Shown: positions 8,104-18,482 of the stretch, piece after piece
Layout of the letters: every line of letters starts with the position of its first letter
How positions within the stretch are numbered: position 1 is the first letter of the stretch
From: an uncultured Aquimarina sp.
Lineage (GTDB): Bacteria; Bacteroidota; Bacteroidia; Flavobacteriales; Flavobacteriaceae
Direction of reading: 5' to 3'
Assembly: GCF_947495315.1 (NCBI RefSeq)
Contig: NZ_CANLYD010000018.1
Coordinates: 1-64,000, forward strand
Length of the DNA stretch: 64,000 nt
The notes under the pieces: generated by a model
What the model was told of the DNA's origin: nothing
The model's input: only the letters and a program-made list of their open reading frames with translations
The model's database searches: none
Position numbers and translations under genes: made by a program

Positions 8104-9006
8104 ATGAGCATTAAAGAAGAATTATTAACTAACATTTCTTTCGAAAAAAAGAAAAATACTAGAGTACTTTTTAAAGATGAGATTTTAAATGAATCTTTTC
8201 TTAAAGATGGTTTTGTAGTTGTTGATTTTTTAAATGCTTTAGAAATCCAAGAATTAATTAATTCCTATCGAACACTTCAGGGAGATTTGGGAGAAGCAGC
8301 ATTTGCTTCTACAATAATGAGTAAGAATCCCAAATATCGATTTGCTGTGTCTTCAATTGTGAATACAATTTTTCAGAGAGCAATAGAGGAATTATTTATA
8401 GATGTTAAGTTCTTTTGGGGGAATTTTAATATAAAGTATCCAAATAAAAAAAATGGAGTAGTACCTCTTCATCAAGACCCTTCATTTTTAGATGAAAGAA
8501 ATTTCAACCCTTTAGGAATATGGGTTCCACTTGTAGATACAAATCAAGAAAATGGTGCTTTGCAAGTCATTCCAGGTAGTCATACAATTTTAGACAACCC
8601 CAGATGTGGGGGACAATTGTTTCCGTATTCATCAATACAAGATTCTTTATTAGAAAACTTTGGGAAATCATTGTTTATGAAAGCTGGTCAAGCATATATA
8701 GGAAATCCTGCTTTATTTCATGCCTCACCATCTAATGAAAGTTTACATCCCAGAATTGTTGCTGCTTGTTTGGCAGGGCCTATAGAAAGTGAATTGAGAT
8801 ATCATCATTATAAAGTTACAGAAGAAAAAGAAGTAGCAGAAATGTTCGAAGTAGATAATTCGTACTATTTATCTGCTCCATTGTTTAGTAAACCTAATGT
8901 GACCGAATATGAATTATTAGAATCGATTAATATTCAAAAACCACCGAGCAGAGAAGTGTTGTTTCAACTACTAAATCAGTTCAATAAAAGAGAAGAAAAT
9001 GTTTAA
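8104..9006 (+). CDS. Phytanoyl-CoA dioxygenase (PhyH) family protein, copy 2
   Basis: A second Fe(II)/2OG dioxygenase (300 residues) that shares with copy 1 the motifs HQDPxxxDE (H123, D125), IWVPLVDTNQENGALQVI, GQAYIGN and the distal histidine FHASPSN (about H206). It has a longer N-terminus than copy 1 and a C-terminal extension. I chose the ATG at 8104; an in-frame TTG at 8074 would add ten residues that look untranslated. The stop overlaps the next gene's start by 8 bp, so translation is likely coupled. Confidence 0.88.
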   Translation: MSIKEELLTNISFEKKKNTRVLFKDEILNESFLKDGFVVVDFLNALEIQELINSYRTLQGDLGEAAFASTIMSKNPKYRFAVSSIVNTIFQRAIEELFIDVKFFWGNFNIKYPNKKNGVVPLHQDPSFLDERNFNPLGIWVPLVDTNQENGALQVIPGSHTILDNPRCGGQLFPYSSIQDSLLENFGKSLFMKAGQAYIGNPALFHASPSNESLHPRIVAACLAGPIESELRYHHYKVTEEKEVAEMFEVDNSYYLSAPLFSKPNVTEYELLESINIQKPPSREVLFQLLNQFNKREENV

Positions 9007-10135
9007 AATAGATAAGGAAGAAAATAAGGTCGAAAATCTAATCATTCAACAGATAAATTCTTCTATTGAGCAGAATACTTGGAAGAATATGTTCTTAAAT
9101 GGAGTTAATCATTTGATTAAAGAGTATTATGAAGGATATGTAAACACAAAACACGTGATGCCTTTTTCTCCAGAAGTTTTTCAGGTAACAGAGGAGTTTC
9201 AGGAAGGCGATATTTTTCAGAGAGCTTTAATTTTAGATACTTTCATTGATGCAAATGCCATATTAGATAATCAATTAGAAAATATTATTACTTCTGAAGC
9301 TACGTATCTTATTGAGTCCAGGCGAAAAGAAGGAGTAGGAGGTTGGGCCTATTTTCCGAAATTGAGAGAATTACCGCCCGATGTAGATGATTTAGCACAG
9401 GTTATGCAGGTACTGTGTAGAAGCGGATATAAAAAGGAAACAGTACCCTTATTTGATGAACCATTAAAAGTACTATTCAGAGACCAAGCTAATATAGATA
9501 ATGGATGGGAATCCTGGATTATTCCTAAAGAAAATCAATCATTAGAGGAGCAGTTACAGACCATTTGGGTAAATAAAGCATGGGGTAAAGGATCGGATAT
9601 TGATGTTGTTGCAAATGTGTTATATGCATTAAATATTTATGATGAGAATAGATTTTCTAAAGAAATAAAACAAGGGCTTTCCTTCCTATACAATAGTCAC
9701 GAGCAATATTCATGGAAAAGTACCTGGTATTACGGAAAAAATTATGGTACATATATGAGTATAAGAGCTATTTGTGCTAATAATGGGGACAAAAAAATTA
9801 TCAGAAACGCAGTAGACTTTTTAATTAATTCTAGAAAAGCAGATGGAGGTTGGGCATTAGAAAATGAAATGTCAAGCTCTTTACAAACGGCTCTAGCTTT
9901 ACTAGGAATACAAATAGCTAATAAATATCTGGGAATTAATATTGATCCGAATTGGTTAGAAAAGAGTCGTGTTTTTTTACAAGAAAAATATAATGACACA
10001 TCTGGGTGGGAGTCAAGCCCATTTATTCGAATGCCAATGGGAAGGCCTAGTGGTTATATTCATACAATTCTTACTTATGAGAGCGCAACAATTACAAATA
10101 ATTTTGTTACCAAAGCCTGTCAAAAATTCATATAA
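8999..10135 (+). CDS. Single-domain class II terpene cyclase-like protein (DVDD motif)
   Basis: This 378-residue protein has prenyltransferase/squalene-cyclase-type alpha-alpha repeats. The DxDD motif of class II cyclases is intact (D128-V-D-D131, in LPPDVDDLAQVMQVL), preceded by GGWAYFP. QW-like repeats follow (DNGWESW, ADGGWALENEMSSSLQTALALL, SGWESSPF). Canonical squalene-hopene cyclases are about 630 residues with two domains; here only one barrel, comparable to the beta domain, is present. It could cyclise a polyprenyl chain by protonation or be a non-catalytic relative. It overlaps the PhyH gene and lies 23 bp before the RHS gene. Confidence 0.8.
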   Translation: MFKIDKEENKVENLIIQQINSSIEQNTWKNMFLNGVNHLIKEYYEGYVNTKHVMPFSPEVFQVTEEFQEGDIFQRALILDTFIDANAILDNQLENIITSEATYLIESRRKEGVGGWAYFPKLRELPPDVDDLAQVMQVLCRSGYKKETVPLFDEPLKVLFRDQANIDNGWESWIIPKENQSLEEQLQTIWVNKAWGKGSDIDVVANVLYALNIYDENRFSKEIKQGLSFLYNSHEQYSWKSTWYYGKNYGTYMSIRAICANNGDKKIIRNAVDFLINSRKADGGWALENEMSSSLQTALALLGIQIANKYLGINIDPNWLEKSRVFLQEKYNDTSGWESSPFIRMPMGRPSGYIHTILTYESATITNNFVTKACQKFI

Positions 10136-10158
10136 GAACTAATAAAAAATAAGCAAAC

Positions 10159-13100
10159 ATGAGTTTTAATTCACACAAAAATAGTAATGAACAAGGTTTG
10201 CCGCAGGTAACCACTTTTCAGTTTAATAATGACGCAGTAGGGCAGATAAAAGATAGTGTTAATCTTTTTACTGGAACAGCGAATATTCCTATTAACATAG
10301 CTTCTTTTCCTGGTCGAAAAGATTTAGATGTAAACATTGGTATCATGTACAATAGTAATGTGCAGAATAATGTTAAAAACTGGAATTTACTTAATCCTAC
10401 CGGAATTTTAGGATTAGGATGGGATATGTCTTTTGATAAAATCTCAGTAAATAAAAATGGAAGTGGATCTACATCTTCTAATGAATATTATTTGTTAGAT
10501 AATGGTTCTGGTAATCAGTTGATTCAGGATGGAATTCTTCCTAATAGACCATCAGATATATTGCTATTTCAGTTAAGGAATTTTGAATTTTGGGATATTA
10601 CTTATGATGAAACTAATGAAAAATGGACTATAATAAAAGAAGACGGTACTGTTCATATTTATGGAGATAAAAATAGCGGACGTAATACACTACAATATGG
10701 CGTAGAATGGGGGAATTGGCAGGGAGCAACATCAGTATTAAGCGGTCAGGAACAATATGTAAGTTCTTGGAATTTATCGGAAATCAGGAACTCTTGGGGA
10801 GAAACCATTTTATACTCGTATGATAATGTCGAAGTTAGTGTTGGAGATAAAAACGGATTGAAATATACACAAGCATCTTATATTAAAACGATTCACGATA
10901 GTTTTAATAGAACTATTTCTTTTTACTATGGAGAAAAATTTGGAGCCAATAATGTAGGGAGCCAAAATATTATTGAATATAAAGCTTCGCATACGCAAAA
11001 AAATACACCAAATGCTTATCAAGATCAATTCGAAACAAGATTTCTAGATTACATAGAGGTTTATAATAATATAGATATCCTTCAGTTTTCAATTTTATTT
11101 GAATATGATTTTATAAACTTAGGAAATAACAGTCAAAACACAATATATCCACTGATGTGGAAACGAGTTCTAAAAAGTTTTTGGCAAGTACAACCTACAG
11201 GAAGTTCACTTCCTGGGATTGAATTTGATTATTATGATAAAGTTCAGGACACGTATCCTGGAGCATTAAAAAGTATACTGTATCCACAAGGATCTAAAGC
11301 CGTTTATACGTATAAAGATCAAGCATTAAATACAGCTCGCAATGTTAAATTAGACAGTCCTATCGCAGGAGCAACGCCAAGAGTATGGTTCGGATCGGAT
11401 TACACGGTAGTAACTTGGCATCATAAGGCAACAAAAAAGTTAATTGCAAAAGTGCATACTTGGTCAGGCAACTGGATAGATTTCGAATTAAATAGCGATG
11501 ATCCTTCCAACCATTATTTTGATAATATTGACTTTGATATTGATACGTTAGGCGTTATTACTAAAAAAGATTTTATTGGTATATATTTTACTGAGAAAAC
11601 AAAAAAACAACTTCAACTATTTTTATATCGACGAAATCCAGAAAATTTTGGCGTATTTAATTTAACAAATGGGCCGGAATATTTTCCACTTAAAACAGAT
11701 ACATCAAAAGTTAGTGTTGAATCCGGAAAAGATTTTATAATAGTATCTAGTAAAGACATTACGACCAACCCAATAACGGCTTTTCAGTGGGATTGGAAAC
11801 AAAGAATTTGGAGTGTTTCTCCGTCTAGTCAACAAGGAGGGATTTCGATTCTTTTGCCATCACCAGCAGATGTTGCAAAAGCGACTAATATTAAAATTAA
11901 TGCAAGAGATAATTATTATATAGCTACATTTTATAATAGTAACACTAAGCTATTACAGTTTCAATTATTTCATCATAATGGAAATAATGTATGGAGTAAA
12001 AGCGCTTTATACAATACTCCAAACGTTACTATTTATCAAAATCCATCAGAAGGCTTGGATTTTGCATTTAATATAACTTTAAATAGCTCTTTTGGAGTTG
12101 CTACATATATTACCAATCAAACAAGTACAGAAGTAGATTACACACTTAGAATTTTGCAATGGGATAAGAACTTTAATTTGTTAAGTCCAGGTAACCCATT
12201 ACTTAATAATTATAAGTCGCCAATTGTTAATGGAAAATCACAGTTTCAATTATTTAATACATTATTAACTGATGCTCTTGTAGCGAATAATCCTTATTTA
12301 AATAGATATACGGGTGGTTTAGGAAATAGTAATAATCCAGTAAATTGGAAACAGACTTCGTTTCTTACCAAGAATGATGATGTCGTAAGTTTTGCAGTTG
12401 GACAAGATATTTCTACAATGTCTAAAGAACAAGGGACAATAAATACAAATCAGTATTTCCAATTCAATCCTAATAATGGCACTTGGGGTGTTGCACAAAG
12501 CTTACCATCAACAGGAAAAGATGTTACAATAAGTGGTAATTACATGACCGCTGGTAAAGATGTTTTTTATCAAAATACAGATGGACAATGGATTAAACAA
12601 GGACAACAGCTTACTAATTTGGGAGCCACAGAAACAGTACAGAATCGAGGATCAATGTATATTGCTTATCAGGATAGTACAGATAATAATACTCAAACAT
12701 ATTTTACGACTCCTTTAAATAGTGTACCTGGTACTCCTATAAAATTACCAATAACCGCGGGAGGTAGTGGTCAAAAAATAATGGTAGATCAAGAAACGGT
12801 AAGACCTGGAACTTTATTAGCCGGAATTGATTCTTTTGTTACATTTCCTGCTGATCAAGATTTCGATACAGCCACTTCCATTGCGCTATATAAAGTAGTA
12901 GATAGAAAAGCAATAGATATTGTCCAGGTACAACCAGTATCTCATATTGAAATCTCTAATGGTTCAGATTTAGAGGAAAAATACTATCAATCATATGATT
13001 ATGCTCGATCAGCACAGTCCATAATTACATATGATAGTCGTTCTGGTTTAGCACAATTCCCAAAAGTTACTGTTTTTACAGGAACTAAAATTCCTGATGC

Positions 13101-16100
13101 ATCATTAACTACAAATGGAATTACAATCAGCTATTTCTCTAATGGAGTAGCAACGCAAAACGAAATACCATACAGTAATTGGATTTATAATTATAACCAA
13201 TTATTAAATGGTGCTCTACTTCAAAAAGTACAATATGATAAAGATGGTAATCTGGTAACCAAAGAAACTAACTATTGGAAAATATTCAGCAGTGATGTAG
13301 TTCAAAAAAGGTATTTATATAGTGCTTTTTTCAGATTAAGTAAATCGGTTACGTTTAGAGATGGTGTTAGTCAAACTTCTAGTATAACATATTATCAGGA
13401 TCTAGGATTACCTATGAACAGCGTAACTACTTATTTTGATTCTAGTGGTGTAGAAAAAACCATTACAAGTGAGAAAAAATATGCTATTCAGGTTTCTGAA
13501 TATGAAACAGTCATGAGGCAAAAACACTTTCTTAATGCTATAGTACAGGAATCAGTTGCTGTAATAGGAAAAGATAGCGTTAAAAAATATATAAACTCTA
13601 AGGTAGTTACTTGGAAAAATTGGTCAACTAATAATGAATGGAAATGGTCAGCTTATCAAAATTATGATTGGTTGAATAATGCACAAAACAATCCTGTTTT
13701 TGATTTTTCTATTAAACAAAACAATCCCGATTGGTTAAAGAAACAAGAAATTATTACAAGAGGCAAATTTGATACTGTGGATGAAATGATAAATGTAGAC
13801 GGTGTTAGTTCATCATATATTTATGATAAAAGCGGGCAATTTCAAGTTGCAGAATTTATAACAGCCAGTAAAAAAGGAGAAGAAACCTCTTTTTATAGTT
13901 TCGAAACATATGAAGAATCAGACGGATGGAAAATTAATTCAAATGCATCTATAATTCCAAATACTACTGACAAAACTATTGATGCCAGAATGGGTGTCTC
14001 ATCATTAAAAATAACTAAAGGGACAGGAATTCAGCGACAATTTAATCCTACTAACCAAGAGCAGGATTATGTGTTTTCTAGTTACATAAAATTACCAGAT
14101 ACTTTTGATAAAAATAAAGGAGAAGCTAATTGGATCATAACCTTTAGTAATAATGGTACTCCTGTAGGGAAAAATATAATCTTACCCTTTGGAGAAACAG
14201 TAGGATCCTGGCAATATGTTTATTGCGTATTAAATTTAAAGGACTATAATCCGGCTAGAGCTTCTAAATTAACAACAATAACGCTAAAAGCACAAAATGA
14301 TAATTCAGATGCTTCAGTACTAATAGATTGTTTACGATTTTCGCCATTACAAAGTCTTTTTTCTGCTATTTCGGTAGACACAAAAGTTAACCTTATAAAT
14401 GAAAGTCTAGGTTCTAACGGAGAGGTAAGGAGTAAGTTTTTTGATAACTATCAGAGAGTCATGGCTACAACAAGTTTTTCTGATGAAACAACTTCGATGG
14501 CGACAAATTATTTTTCTAGAACAGGTAATGATAATAAATATGTAACTGCAGACCCAAATAATAAGCTTAAAGTGTTATCCGCTGGAAGAGGTCCAGCACT
14601 TTCATTTACAAAAGGAAACCAATGGAAAGAATTTTGGACACCAAATAACGAATCTAATTGGCAAGTAGAAAATGGAATACTGAAATTTACGCATTCATCA
14701 TCAGAAGGGACATTAACATATAAAGATGAAATGACCAACAATTATGGAGTAATGTTAAACCTTTCTCCACTAGAGGCTATTAATGAATCTCTGGGGATAA
14801 AAATTGGGAATCAGTATACGATACAGTGGGATCCATCGGTTGGTCAGTGGCAATTATTAGATGGAAATAGTCAAGTTTTACAACAAAAAAGTAGTAATAC
14901 AATTGAGGTAGATGCTGCTGCTGCTTCAAAAAAAACAGATAATACTTCTATCTTAAATTCGAAGCTATTAAGATCAGGTTTACATATAAACCCTGAAATG
15001 AATGCGACTAAAGGAAAAAGTAATGGTGTATATGATGAAAAATATAATAGATATTATACTATAGATACATCATCTGCAGGTATGAGTATTAATAATTTAG
15101 AAAGTCAATGGTTTTTGTTGGTTAATAAAAATAGCATTTTGTTTTTTGCTGATGGTGCTCTTATATTTAATTACGTAAGCGATTCTGTAATTTCAGGTAA
15201 AGCATCATTATTTGCAAATAATAGAATTGGAATACATTGTTTATTAACCTCATTTGATAATTTATCTACACTAACTTTTGTTAATGCAACTGGAAACGAT
15301 ATTCAATCTCAGTTATTAGATAATACTACAATGACAATTGTAGAGAATATCTATAATAGTCAGGGATTGATAATAGCTAATACAAAACCTGCATTCGTAA
15401 AAGCCAATCAAAAGAATCCAATATTCGAATATTCCAATGACTTCGTAACGTACAATTCGCAAACTGGAATTATGGGTGGATTGGTTTCTGATTTTTATCC
15501 TGATGATAATGGATATCCATATTTTGGATACAGTTATGAACGTTCTCCATTAAATAGAGTTATAGAAAAATCGATGCCAGGAATAGCATATAAGTTGGGT
15601 ACAAATACTCAAAAATTCCTGTATGGAGCTAATACAGGAGAATTAGGATTACCTGTTGGAGAGTATTTCAAAACTACTATTATTGATCAAAATGGAAATA
15701 AATCTTATTCGATAGCAGATAAACGACAGCAAGAAGTTCGTAAGATGAGTCAAAAAAATGCAAATGAAGAGATTATTTCTGCTGTGTTTTATGATGATTC
15801 AGGTAATCCAATAGCCTTGCATACACCAAATGCGATAACCGAACAAAAGAATAGCGAAAACTGGATAAATTATAGTGTTTATAATTTTGTAGGTCAATTA
15901 ATTACTACAAAATCTAATACAAGTGGCACAACCGAATTGGTCTATGATCAAGCGAATAGGTTACGATTTAGACAAGATGCAGAAGCTAAAACAGAAGGGA
16001 ATTATCAATATTATAAATATGATAACTCTGGTAGAATTATAGAAACAGGTTACATAACAGGGACATGGAATCGCGATGATTTACAAGAGAAAGCTAATAA

Positions 16101-18414
16101 TAACCCAGACTACCCTACTAATTTGAATACCTGGAGATTGAAGACTTCGTACGATTATAATGGTACCGATAGTCTTTTTCAAATTGGTCAGGTAGTTCAA
16201 ACATTAAACAATCATTCAGACAATGGAGTGGCGGATGTTGAAGAGAATTTTTTATATGATGTATATGGAAATGTGATCTCCAGAAGTCAAAAAGTACTGG
16301 GATTTGAAGACGAGTATTTTACTACAAATTTTAAATACAACAACCTAGGAGGAATACTTCGAATTGATTATCCAGTACAGAAAAATAAAACGGCGTATAG
16401 TGTTTACTATACCTATAATAGCATAGGACAAATAGAAGGGATAAGTAATTCTCCAACATCTAAAAATACGATTGCTTCATATACATATAATCCTGCTGGG
16501 AAACCGGAACAAGAGATTTTGTACCCTAATGGTAGTAATCCTGTGACAAGAAATTATGGATATAATTCTCCGGTTTGGTTAGATGAAATGCAGGATATCG
16601 GAAATAACACAGATCAAATTTTTAAAGAAACCTTAAAAACTGATGCTAGTAGTAATAATGGACCAAAATATTTCAATGGACAACCTGCAGAAATAGCTTT
16701 CCAGTACCCAAAAAATATAAAGGCAGGATCTACATATACTAATTGGTACAATAGCCTTAATGCTTTAGAAAAAGTAGATGAAATAGGCAATCATATATCC
16801 CCTAAAACAAGAATGTATGATTTTGATAACAATGGTAATTTTGATACAATATCTATAGATGCGAACACGTATAAATTCATATCGGAGCCTGATAAGGGAG
16901 ATCGTCTTCAGAAAGTAGATAACAGTATTACAAATGAATCTTTATTCAATCTCTCCTATAATCAGAATGGATCTGTACATCTTTACACGGCATCGGGAGC
17001 CGACGGATATGCACCACAAAATCTTTCCTTTAAGTATGATGCTGGCAACAGGATGACTTCTAAGATTGAAAATTTAGCTAGTTCAGTAGATTACAATTTT
17101 TATTATAATAGTTCTAATGATAGAATATTGAAACAAGAAATATCCGGGACAACCATTGAAAAAACCACATTATATGTTAAAAGTCTGTCAGGTAATCCTT
17201 TAGTGCAAATAAGAAGACAGCAAAATATAGAGGATAGCATGTACATTGTGTACGGTCCAATTGGGATTATATCTTTTGTTAAAAATGATAATCAATTTAC
17301 TACTTTAAAGGATCATTTAGGTTCTGTAAGAGTTATTCTAGATGATAAAGCAACTGTAGTTGCTGCTTATGATTATGATATATATGGAAACGTAGAAGTA
17401 TTAACAGAACCGGAGCAAGGTTTTTTCCCTTATTTGTATACAAGTCAGGAATATGATTTAGAATTAGGGATATACAATTATAAAGCACGTTTCTATTTTA
17501 GTAGAATAGGTCGTTTTGGGGTTGTAGATAATTATAATCAATTTTTTAGCCCATATATCTATGCTGGTAATAGTCCTGTAGTCTATATAGATCCATCAGG
17601 AAATTTTTCTATCGGTAATTTCTTTTCTGCCATTGGAGGCGCTATCATAGGAGCTTTCGAAATTTTGATAGGTGTAGCCATTGATGCTGTTGCAGGTATA
17701 CTCGAAGTAGTTACTGGCGGTTTATCAACTCCAGTAAGTATTGGTCTTGCCGCATTAGCTGGTGGTTTTATTGGATCAGGAGTTAGCGCAGTATCTTATT
17801 CTGCGGTTAGTTTGATAACCAATGAGTTTAGTTGGAAAGAATATGGTATAAACACAGCGATTGGATTTGTAGCGGGAGCAATAACTGGAGGTTTTGGGGC
17901 AGCAGGAGCCATTGCTGCAGAAGCTGCCACAGGTGTTAAAGCCGCTGCAGAAGCAGGACAAGCCGTGAGTACATTAGCTAAAGTTGCCAATGCAGGAATA
18001 AAAGCTGGATTTGCAATTACCGGAGCCGAAATTGCAGGTGTTTCCTCTACTTTAATTAACAATGGAGCCCACGGTAATAGCCTAACCACTGGCCTTGATG
18101 AAGTATTAGTTAAAGGCGTATTAAGTTCTACTTTATCCTGGGCTATTCCAGGAATAGATTATAAAGCAGGGTGGGGAAATCTTTTTAAAAGAATTTCAGC
18201 AAACGTTGCTAAATCTGAAGGAATTGGAGTCTCTATTCAATTAGGATCTAATGCGGTACATGGTGATAGTTTAGATACTGGATTAATGAATACCGTGATC
18301 AAAGGATTTGTAAGTGGAAGTATAGGAGCCTTAGGAACGAAGTCATATGCTAAAGAGAAAACAAAAAGCGAAATTGATTTATTGGGTCAAGAACTTAGTA
18401 ATATCAAGTTCTAG
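10159..18414 (+). CDS. Giant RHS/YD-repeat protein (SpvB/Tc-like)
   Basis: A 2751-residue protein without a signal peptide. The N-terminus (about 20-130) is SpvB/RHS-like with a GLGWDM motif. A region at about 1240-1395 looks like a galactose-binding-type module (GSWQYVYCVLNLKDY). YD repeats run from about 1900 to 2470 and end in the RHS core (YDYDIYGN..., YNYKARFYFSRIGRFG..., YIYAGNSPVVYIDPSGN). A 270-residue Ala/Gly-rich hydrophobic tail follows, with two copies of a HG[ND]SLxTGL...KG motif (from 18061 and from 18253). No nuclease motif and no immunity-like gene follow. RHS shells can encapsulate a tail; here it may be a substrate or carrier within the cluster. This is inference. Confidence 0.93.
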   Translation: MSFNSHKNSNEQGLPQVTTFQFNNDAVGQIKDSVNLFTGTANIPINIASFPGRKDLDVNIGIMYNSNVQNNVKNWNLLNPTGILGLGWDMSFDKISVNKNGSGSTSSNEYYLLDNGSGNQLIQDGILPNRPSDILLFQLRNFEFWDITYDETNEKWTIIKEDGTVHIYGDKNSGRNTLQYGVEWGNWQGATSVLSGQEQYVSSWNLSEIRNSWGETILYSYDNVEVSVGDKNGLKYTQASYIKTIHDSFNRTISFYYGEKFGANNVGSQNIIEYKASHTQKNTPNAYQDQFETRFLDYIEVYNNIDILQFSILFEYDFINLGNNSQNTIYPLMWKRVLKSFWQVQPTGSSLPGIEFDYYDKVQDTYPGALKSILYPQGSKAVYTYKDQALNTARNVKLDSPIAGATPRVWFGSDYTVVTWHHKATKKLIAKVHTWSGNWIDFELNSDDPSNHYFDNIDFDIDTLGVITKKDFIGIYFTEKTKKQLQLFLYRRNPENFGVFNLTNGPEYFPLKTDTSKVSVESGKDFIIVSSKDITTNPITAFQWDWKQRIWSVSPSSQQGGISILLPSPADVAKATNIKINARDNYYIATFYNSNTKLLQFQLFHHNGNNVWSKSALYNTPNVTIYQNPSEGLDFAFNITLNSSFGVATYITNQTSTEVDYTLRILQWDKNFNLLSPGNPLLNNYKSPIVNGKSQFQLFNTLLTDALVANNPYLNRYTGGLGNSNNPVNWKQTSFLTKNDDVVSFAVGQDISTMSKEQGTINTNQYFQFNPNNGTWGVAQSLPSTGKDVTISGNYMTAGKDVFYQNTDGQWIKQGQQLTNLGATETVQNRGSMYIAYQDSTDNNTQTYFTTPLNSVPGTPIKLPITAGGSGQKIMVDQETVRPGTLLAGIDSFVTFPADQDFDTATSIALYKVVDRKAIDIVQVQPVSHIEISNGSDLEEKYYQSYDYARSAQSIITYDSRSGLAQFPKVTVFTGTKIPDASLTTNGITISYFSNGVATQNEIPYSNWIYNYNQLLNGALLQKVQYDKDGNLVTKETNYWKIFSSDVVQKRYLYSAFFRLSKSVTFRDGVSQTSSITYYQDLGLPMNSVTTYFDSSGVEKTITSEKKYAIQVSEYETVMRQKHFLNAIVQESVAVIGKDSVKKYINSKVVTWKNWSTNNEWKWSAYQNYDWLNNAQNNPVFDFSIKQNNPDWLKKQEIITRGKFDTVDEMINVDGVSSSYIYDKSGQFQVAEFITASKKGEETSFYSFETYEESDGWKINSNASIIPNTTDKTIDARMGVSSLKITKGTGIQRQFNPTNQEQDYVFSSYIKLPDTFDKNKGEANWIITFSNNGTPVGKNIILPFGETVGSWQYVYCVLNLKDYNPARASKLTTITLKAQNDNSDASVLIDCLRFSPLQSLFSAISVDTKVNLINESLGSNGEVRSKFFDNYQRVMATTSFSDETTSMATNYFSRTGNDNKYVTADPNNKLKVLSAGRGPALSFTKGNQWKEFWTPNNESNWQVENGILKFTHSSSEGTLTYKDEMTNNYGVMLNLSPLEAINESLGIKIGNQYTIQWDPSVGQWQLLDGNSQVLQQKSSNTIEVDAAAASKKTDNTSILNSKLLRSGLHINPEMNATKGKSNGVYDEKYNRYYTIDTSSAGMSINNLESQWFLLVNKNSILFFADGALIFNYVSDSVISGKASLFANNRIGIHCLLTSFDNLSTLTFVNATGNDIQSQLLDNTTMTIVENIYNSQGLIIANTKPAFVKANQKNPIFEYSNDFVTYNSQTGIMGGLVSDFYPDDNGYPYFGYSYERSPLNRVIEKSMPGIAYKLGTNTQKFLYGANTGELGLPVGEYFKTTIIDQNGNKSYSIADKRQQEVRKMSQKNANEEIISAVFYDDSGNPIALHTPNAITEQKNSENWINYSVYNFVGQLITTKSNTSGTTELVYDQANRLRFRQDAEAKTEGNYQYYKYDNSGRIIETGYITGTWNRDDLQEKANNNPDYPTNLNTWRLKTSYDYNGTDSLFQIGQVVQTLNNHSDNGVADVEENFLYDVYGNVISRSQKVLGFEDEYFTTNFKYNNLGGILRIDYPVQKNKTAYSVYYTYNSIGQIEGISNSPTSKNTIASYTYNPAGKPEQEILYPNGSNPVTRNYGYNSPVWLDEMQDIGNNTDQIFKETLKTDASSNNGPKYFNGQPAEIAFQYPKNIKAGSTYTNWYNSLNALEKVDEIGNHISPKTRMYDFDNNGNFDTISIDANTYKFISEPDKGDRLQKVDNSITNESLFNLSYNQNGSVHLYTASGADGYAPQNLSFKYDAGNRMTSKIENLASSVDYNFYYNSSNDRILKQEISGTTIEKTTLYVKSLSGNPLVQIRRQQNIEDSMYIVYGPIGIISFVKNDNQFTTLKDHLGSVRVILDDKATVVAAYDYDIYGNVEVLTEPEQGFFPYLYTSQEYDLELGIYNYKARFYFSRIGRFGVVDNYNQFFSPYIYAGNSPVVYIDPSGNFSIGNFFSAIGGAIIGAFEILIGVAIDAVAGILEVVTGGLSTPVSIGLAALAGGFIGSGVSAVSYSAVSLITNEFSWKEYGINTAIGFVAGAITGGFGAAGAIAAEAATGVKAAAEAGQAVSTLAKVANAGIKAGFAITGAEIAGVSSTLINNGAHGNSLTTGLDEVLVKGVLSSTLSWAIPGIDYKAGWGNLFKRISANVAKSEGIGVSIQLGSNAVHGDSLDTGLMNTVIKGFVSGSIGALGTKSYAKEKTKSEIDLLGQELSNIKF

Positions 18415-18482
18415 AAGACGGTATTATCAGACTATATCATTTCGTTTCATTACATACAGTAATGTAAACAAAAAAGACAACA

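Noticed and set aside
17776..18089. Minus-strand frames in the RHS tail
   Set aside because: Cys- and Pro-rich or Ala-rich shadows of the plus-strand Ala/Gly-rich tail.
10159..18414. RHS gene as a classical polymorphic toxin with immunity protein
   Set aside because: The tail has no recognised toxin motif and the next gene is a 2OG oxygenase.
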